Assembly (NCBI GenBank): GCA_026786065.1
Contig: JAJAYS010000234.1
Location: forward strand, 1-18,561
From: Polaromonas sp.
Lineage (GTDB): Bacteria > Pseudomonadota > Gammaproteobacteria > Burkholderiales > Burkholderiaceae_C
DNA: 18,561 nucleotides
Direction of reading: 5' to 3'
The notes below the pieces were generated by a model, which did not search any database, was not told where the DNA came from, and saw only the letters and a program-made list of their open reading frames with translations. Positions 15,999 through 18,561 of the stretch are shown one piece after another; the first letter of the stretch is position 1; each line of letters opens with the position of its first letter. Made by a program: the position numbers and the translations under genes.

Positions 15999-16020
15999 CG
16001 GGGCGGCGCATGCCGCCCCG
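15999..16020. repeat. Strong GC-rich hairpin
   Basis: CGGGGCGGC, loop GCAT, GCCGCCCCG: nine perfect base pairs. No U-run follows on either strand, so it is not a standard intrinsic terminator. It lies 231 bases upstream of fdhA and could be a leader structure or protein-binding site. Confidence 0.5.
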
Positions 16021-16175
16021 CCTGATTTGACGGAAGCAAGAGGTCAACCCGGTGTTGCAGCGTTGCTGCTGAGGCCCAGTGCGGGCCTGATTGATCGGCC
16101 ACGCAACCCAGCCACGGGTAAAACCCAAATGTTTCTCTGCGAGGCTCGGCGGTTCGGCCATTGCGTGCACCAGTC

Positions 16176-16225
16176 GCTATATTATTTATAGCTGCTTACG
16201 CCCGTACTTGCTGGTTTAAATACAC
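16176..16225 (+). repeat. Dispersed repeat copy R3, intergenic
   Basis: GCTAT, seven bases, ATAGCT, GCTT, ACGCCCGTA and a tail with TTTAAA. It shares arms, loop length and the CGCCC box with copies at 6223 and 8427; the CGCCCGTA part is identical to the copy in nadE. It lies just beyond the ppa terminator. Confidence 0.6.
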
Positions 16226-16231
16226 AAAATC

Positions 16232-16258
16232 AAAAAAAAAGCGCCGGTTCAGGGCGCT
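16232..16258 (-). terminator. Intrinsic terminator of ppa
   Basis: On the minus strand AGCGCC, a 7-base loop and GGCGCT form a 6-base-pair GC stem, followed directly by a run of eight or nine T. It lies 59 bases after the ppa stop. A short T-run (ATTTTT) on the other side gives weaker activity for rightward transcripts. Confidence 0.85.
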
Positions 16259-16316
16259 ATTTTTAAAAAGTACCGCAGGACCGGCTCATCCGGCGCAAGC
16301 GTGTCGTGCAAAGGCT

Positions 16317-16856
16317 TTACTTGGCTTTGGCGGCCTGGTAATTGGCGAGACCATCAATGATCTCTTTCTTGGCCGCGTCAGGGCCTTCCCAGCCGAGCAC
16401 CTTGACCCATTTGCCCTCTTCAAGGTCTTTGTAATGCTCGAAGAAATGCGAGATGGTCTTGAGCCGCAGCGGATTCATGTCTTCGGGCTTTTGCCACTGG
16501 GTGTAGAGCGAGCATTTTTTGTCGATGGGTACGGCCAGCACCTTGCCGTCGTCCCCGGCTTCGTCTTCCATCTTCAGTATGCCGATAGGCCGGCAGGTCA
16601 CGACAACACCGGGCAACAACGGCACCGGCGTGATGACCAGTACATCGACCGGATCGCCGTCGCCGCTGATGGTGCCCGGGACGTAGCCGTAGTTGGTCGG
16701 GTAGTGCATCGACGTGCTCATGAAACGATCAACAAAAATCGCACCGGACTCCTTGTCAACCTCATATTTCACAGGGTCGGCGTTCATCGGAATCTCGATG
16801 ATGACGTTGAAAGCATCAGGCACGTTCTTGCCAGCGGTGACTTTGTCAAGGGACAT
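16317..16856 (-). CDS. ppa: Soluble inorganic pyrophosphatase, family I
   Basis: Hydrolyses pyrophosphate to phosphate in the cytoplasm, pulling biosynthetic reactions forward. The 179-residue protein is the normal hexameric bacterial length. Active-site residues are in place: Glu21, Lys30, Glu32, Arg44, Tyr56 and the metal-binding Asp66, Asp68 and Asp71 in the signature [21 protein letters not shown] and [12 protein letters not shown] follow as in the family. The ATG at 16856 begins [11 protein letters not shown]; upstream in-frame sequence to 17054 has no family similarity. The ribosome site is weak. It diverges from hppA, the membrane-bound pyrophosphatase, and is closed by a clear intrinsic terminator. 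Confidence 0.97.
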   Translation of the reverse strand: MSLDKVTAGKNVPDAFNVIIEIPMNADPVKYEVDKESGAIFVDRFMSTSMHYPTNYGYVPGTISGDGDPVDVLVITPVPLLPGVVVTCRPIGILKMEDEAGDDGKVLAVPIDKKCSLYTQWQKPEDMNPLRLKTISHFFEHYKDLEEGKWVKVLGWEGPDAAKKEIIDGLANYQAAKAK

Positions 16857-17160
16857 GGTTTTTTTGGATTGGAAGGATGAAAAAACTGGGGCCGGTGCGC
16901 CTTTCGGCAAAGGCGACGTTAACCCCAAATCGGCATAAATCGAACCAGTCAAGGGCTGCGGGACAGGCGTAGGATTAACCCGTAGTTTAACGATTGGGCC
17001 GCAGTTGATCGTGAAGTTGTCACGATTCCGCGTTAAATTCCCATCGTTGGCCAATCGTCATTGCGATCCTGAAAAGTGAGCAACGAGGAAGCAACGCAGC
17101 GGGGGCGTCAGACCAGCCGGGCGTTGCACCCCCTCCAAGCGAACTCATTGAGGAGCATTT
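16857..17160. promoter_or_regulatory. Divergent regulatory gap between ppa and hppA
   Basis: These 304 bases must hold both promoters. The only clear element is the hppA ribosome site GAGGAG at 17150-17155, five bases before the ATG. TTGACT on the minus strand near 16947-16952 is a possible ppa -35, but no matching -10 is convincing. No coding sequence is supported. Confidence 0.4.
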
Positions 17161-18561
17161 ATGACTGGTAACGCAGCGCTTATTCTGGCGCTTGTCTGTG
17201 GCCTGATTGCCGTGGCCTACGGCATTTGGGCACGAAGCTGGATTCTTTCGCAGGACGCAGGCAACGCCCGCATGCAGGAGATCGCAGCAGCCATCCAGAC
17301 CGGCGCCGCAGCCTATTTGGCGCGCCAATACAAAACCATCGCCATCGTCGGCGTCATCCTGGCCGTCCTGATCGGCTTTTTCCTTGACGGCAAAACCGCC
17401 ATCGGGTTTGTCGTCGGCGCTGTGCTGTCCGGGGCGTGCGGCTTCATCGGCATGAATGTGTCGGTGCGCGCCAATGTGCGCACCGCGCAGGCTGCCACAC
17501 GCGGCATCGGCCCGGCGCTCGATGTCGCGTTTCGCGGCGGCGCGATCACCGGCATGCTGGTGGTGGGCTTGGGTTTGCTTGGCGTCGCGGCCTTTTACTG
17601 GTTTCTGGTTGGCAACGGCAACCTGACACCCGACAAAAAGCTCGCTGACCTGCTCAACCCGCTGATCGGCTTCGCCTTCGGCTCGTCGCTGATATCGATC
17701 TTTGCACGGCTGGGCGGCGGTATTTTCACCAAAGGGGCTGACGTCGGTGCCGACCTGGTTGGCAAGGTCGAGGCGGGCATACCGGAGGACGACCCGCGCA
17801 ACCCGGCGGTGATTGCCGACAACGTCGGCGACAACGTCGGCGACTGTGCCGGCATGGCCGCCGACCTGTTCGAGACCTATGCCGTGACGCTGATCGCCAC
17901 GATGGTGCTGGGTGCGTTGGTCGTCGCAGCCGCACCAGTCAACGCGGTGCTGTACCCGCTGGCACTCGGCGCGGTGTCCATCGTCGCGTCGATCATCGGC
18001 TGCTTTTTCGTAAAGGCCTCGCCCGGCATGACCAACGTGATGCCAGCGCTCTACAAGGGCCTGGCAGTCGCCGGCATTTTGTCGCTGATTGCGTTTTACT
18101 TCGTCACGATGTGGATCATTCCCGACAACGCCATTGCAGCGTCGGGCAGCCAGATGGCACTGTTTGGCGCCTGCGCCGTTGGCCTGGTGCTGACGGCCGC
18201 GCTCGTCTGGGTGACCGAGTACTACACCGGCACCCAGTACAAGCCGGTTCAGCACATTGCGCAGGCCTCAACCACCGGCCACGGCACCAACATCATTGCA
18301 GGCCTGGGTGTATCGATGCGCTCCACGGCCTGGCCGGTAGTGTTCGTTTGCATCGCGATCCTGACTTCGTTCCAACTGGCCGGGCTCTACGGCATTGCGA
18401 TTGCCGCGACCGCCATGCTGAGCATGGCCGGCATCGTGGTGGCGCTCGACGCCGTGGGCAACACGACCAAGGCCGTGACCAAGGGCTACGCCATCGGGGG
18501 GGCCGGCGGCGCCCCGCGCGGGCGGGTGGCGCCCGCCACCCACACCCGCCCGCCGGGCGGG
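17161..18561 (+). CDS. hppA: Membrane-bound proton-pumping pyrophosphatase, partial and aberrant at the 3' side
   Basis: Couples pyrophosphate hydrolysis to H+ transport across the inner membrane. 467 codons are visible of about 680-720. The ATG at 17161 has a strong GAGGAG site. The N-terminal TM helices are followed by the pyrophosphate-binding signature: [23 protein letters not shown], then [37 protein letters not shown] carries Lys where K+-dependent enzymes have Ala, pointing to the K+-independent H+ type. Two oddities: after IVVALDA (residues 425-431) the sequence jumps straight to VGNTTKAV, omitting about 30 residues that normally include YGP..DNAGGIAEM; and after GYAIG the protein becomes Gly/Pro/Arg-rich nonsense where SAGL.ALVLF is expected. 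The family call is certain; the end is probably not authentic. Confidence 0.93.
   Translation, partial: MTGNAALILALVCGLIAVAYGIWARSWILSQDAGNARMQEIAAAIQTGAAAYLARQYKTIAIVGVILAVLIGFFLDGKTAIGFVVGAVLSGACGFIGMNVSVRANVRTAQAATRGIGPALDVAFRGGAITGMLVVGLGLLGVAAFYWFLVGNGNLTPDKKLADLLNPLIGFAFGSSLISIFARLGGGIFTKGADVGADLVGKVEAGIPEDDPRNPAVIADNVGDNVGDCAGMAADLFETYAVTLIATMVLGALVVAAAPVNAVLYPLALGAVSIVASIIGCFFVKASPGMTNVMPALYKGLAVAGILSLIAFYFVTMWIIPDNAIAASGSQMALFGACAVGLVLTAALVWVTEYYTGTQYKPVQHIAQASTTGHGTNIIAGLGVSMRSTAWPVVFVCIAILTSFQLAGLYGIAIAATAMLSMAGIVVALDAVGNTTKAVTKGYAIGGAGGAPRGRVAPATHTRPPGG

Larger units (their letters stand above)
15769..16316. other. 548-bp non-coding stretch between ppa and fdhA
   Basis: It holds a strong GC hairpin (15999-16020), repeat copy R3 (16176-16225) and the ppa terminator (16232-16258). 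Short open frames occur, but their products lack family signs or proper starts. The fdhA promoter should lie here on the minus strand; I could not place it convincingly. Confidence 0.6.

Noticed and set aside
15934..16170. 78-residue leftward open frame between ppa and fdhA
   Set aside because: It crosses the GC hairpin, has no clear ribosome site or recognisable motif, and its Arg/Pro-rich composition is what chance frames give in GC-rich DNA.
17020..18255. 411-residue leftward open frame opposite hppA
   Set aside because: Antisense shadow; the plus strand encodes a clear membrane pyrophosphatase with its signature motifs.

Overview
The window is GC-rich, gene-dense proteobacterial chromosome. 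The best guess is the betaproteobacterial family Comamonadaceae (Polaromonas, Rhodoferax or Acidovorax type). This rests on the gene set (sigma factor, DUF3619, DUF3106 and RDD genes divergent from an acetolactate synthase gene; nadE next to glnB; prkA-yeaH-spoVR; ppa next to hppA) and on three copies of a short dispersed repeat that recalls repeats remembered from that family. The genus is not proven. There are no phage genes, transposases, CRISPR arrays or tRNA/rRNA genes. Most of the window is conserved core metabolism and stress physiology.

Left part (1-4899). A 3'-truncated acetolactate synthase large-subunit gene runs leftward. Divergent from it is a rightward run: a small ECF-type sigma factor, a one-TM DUF3619 protein overlapping it by ATGA, an exported DUF3106 protein and an RDD membrane protein. 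The two transcription units appear to start from oppositely directed promoters carrying the same 11-base extended -10 element. Next come dgkA (diacylglycerol kinase) and a LOG-family phosphoribohydrolase, again overlapping by ATGA.

Middle (4938-9378). Leftward nadE (glutamine-dependent NAD+ synthetase) is followed by glnB (PII), a pairing that joins nitrogen sensing to a glutamine-consuming enzyme. nadE contains a copy of the dispersed repeat translated in frame. Divergent from nadE is a FemAB-like/GNAT (DUF482) gene, followed by a second repeat copy with terminator-like shape. Then comes an orphan gene that appears to join a winged-helix region to a PD-(D/E)XK nuclease-like core.

Right-centre (9507-15768). 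This is a leftward stress block: fdhA (glutathione-independent formaldehyde dehydrogenase), then after a 293-bp gap prkA (YeaG kinase), yeaH (VWA protein) and spoVR. yeaH and spoVR overlap by ATGA.

Right end (15769-18561). A 548-bp non-coding stretch holds a strong GC hairpin, the third repeat copy and a clear intrinsic terminator for ppa. Soluble pyrophosphatase (ppa, leftward) and membrane H+-pumping pyrophosphatase (hppA, rightward) diverge from a 304-bp gap. The visible end of hppA is abnormal. About 30 residues, including the normally invariant DNAGGIAEM region, are missing at residue 431, and the last ~65 bases are almost pure G/C and fold back on themselves. This looks more like an assembly or sequencing problem at a contig end than a real gene form.

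I found no convincing wholly new system. The best leads are the exaptation of a dispersed repeat as nadE coding sequence, the sigma/DUF3619/DUF3106/RDD envelope module, the winged-helix plus PD-(D/E)XK orphan, and the damaged hppA end.
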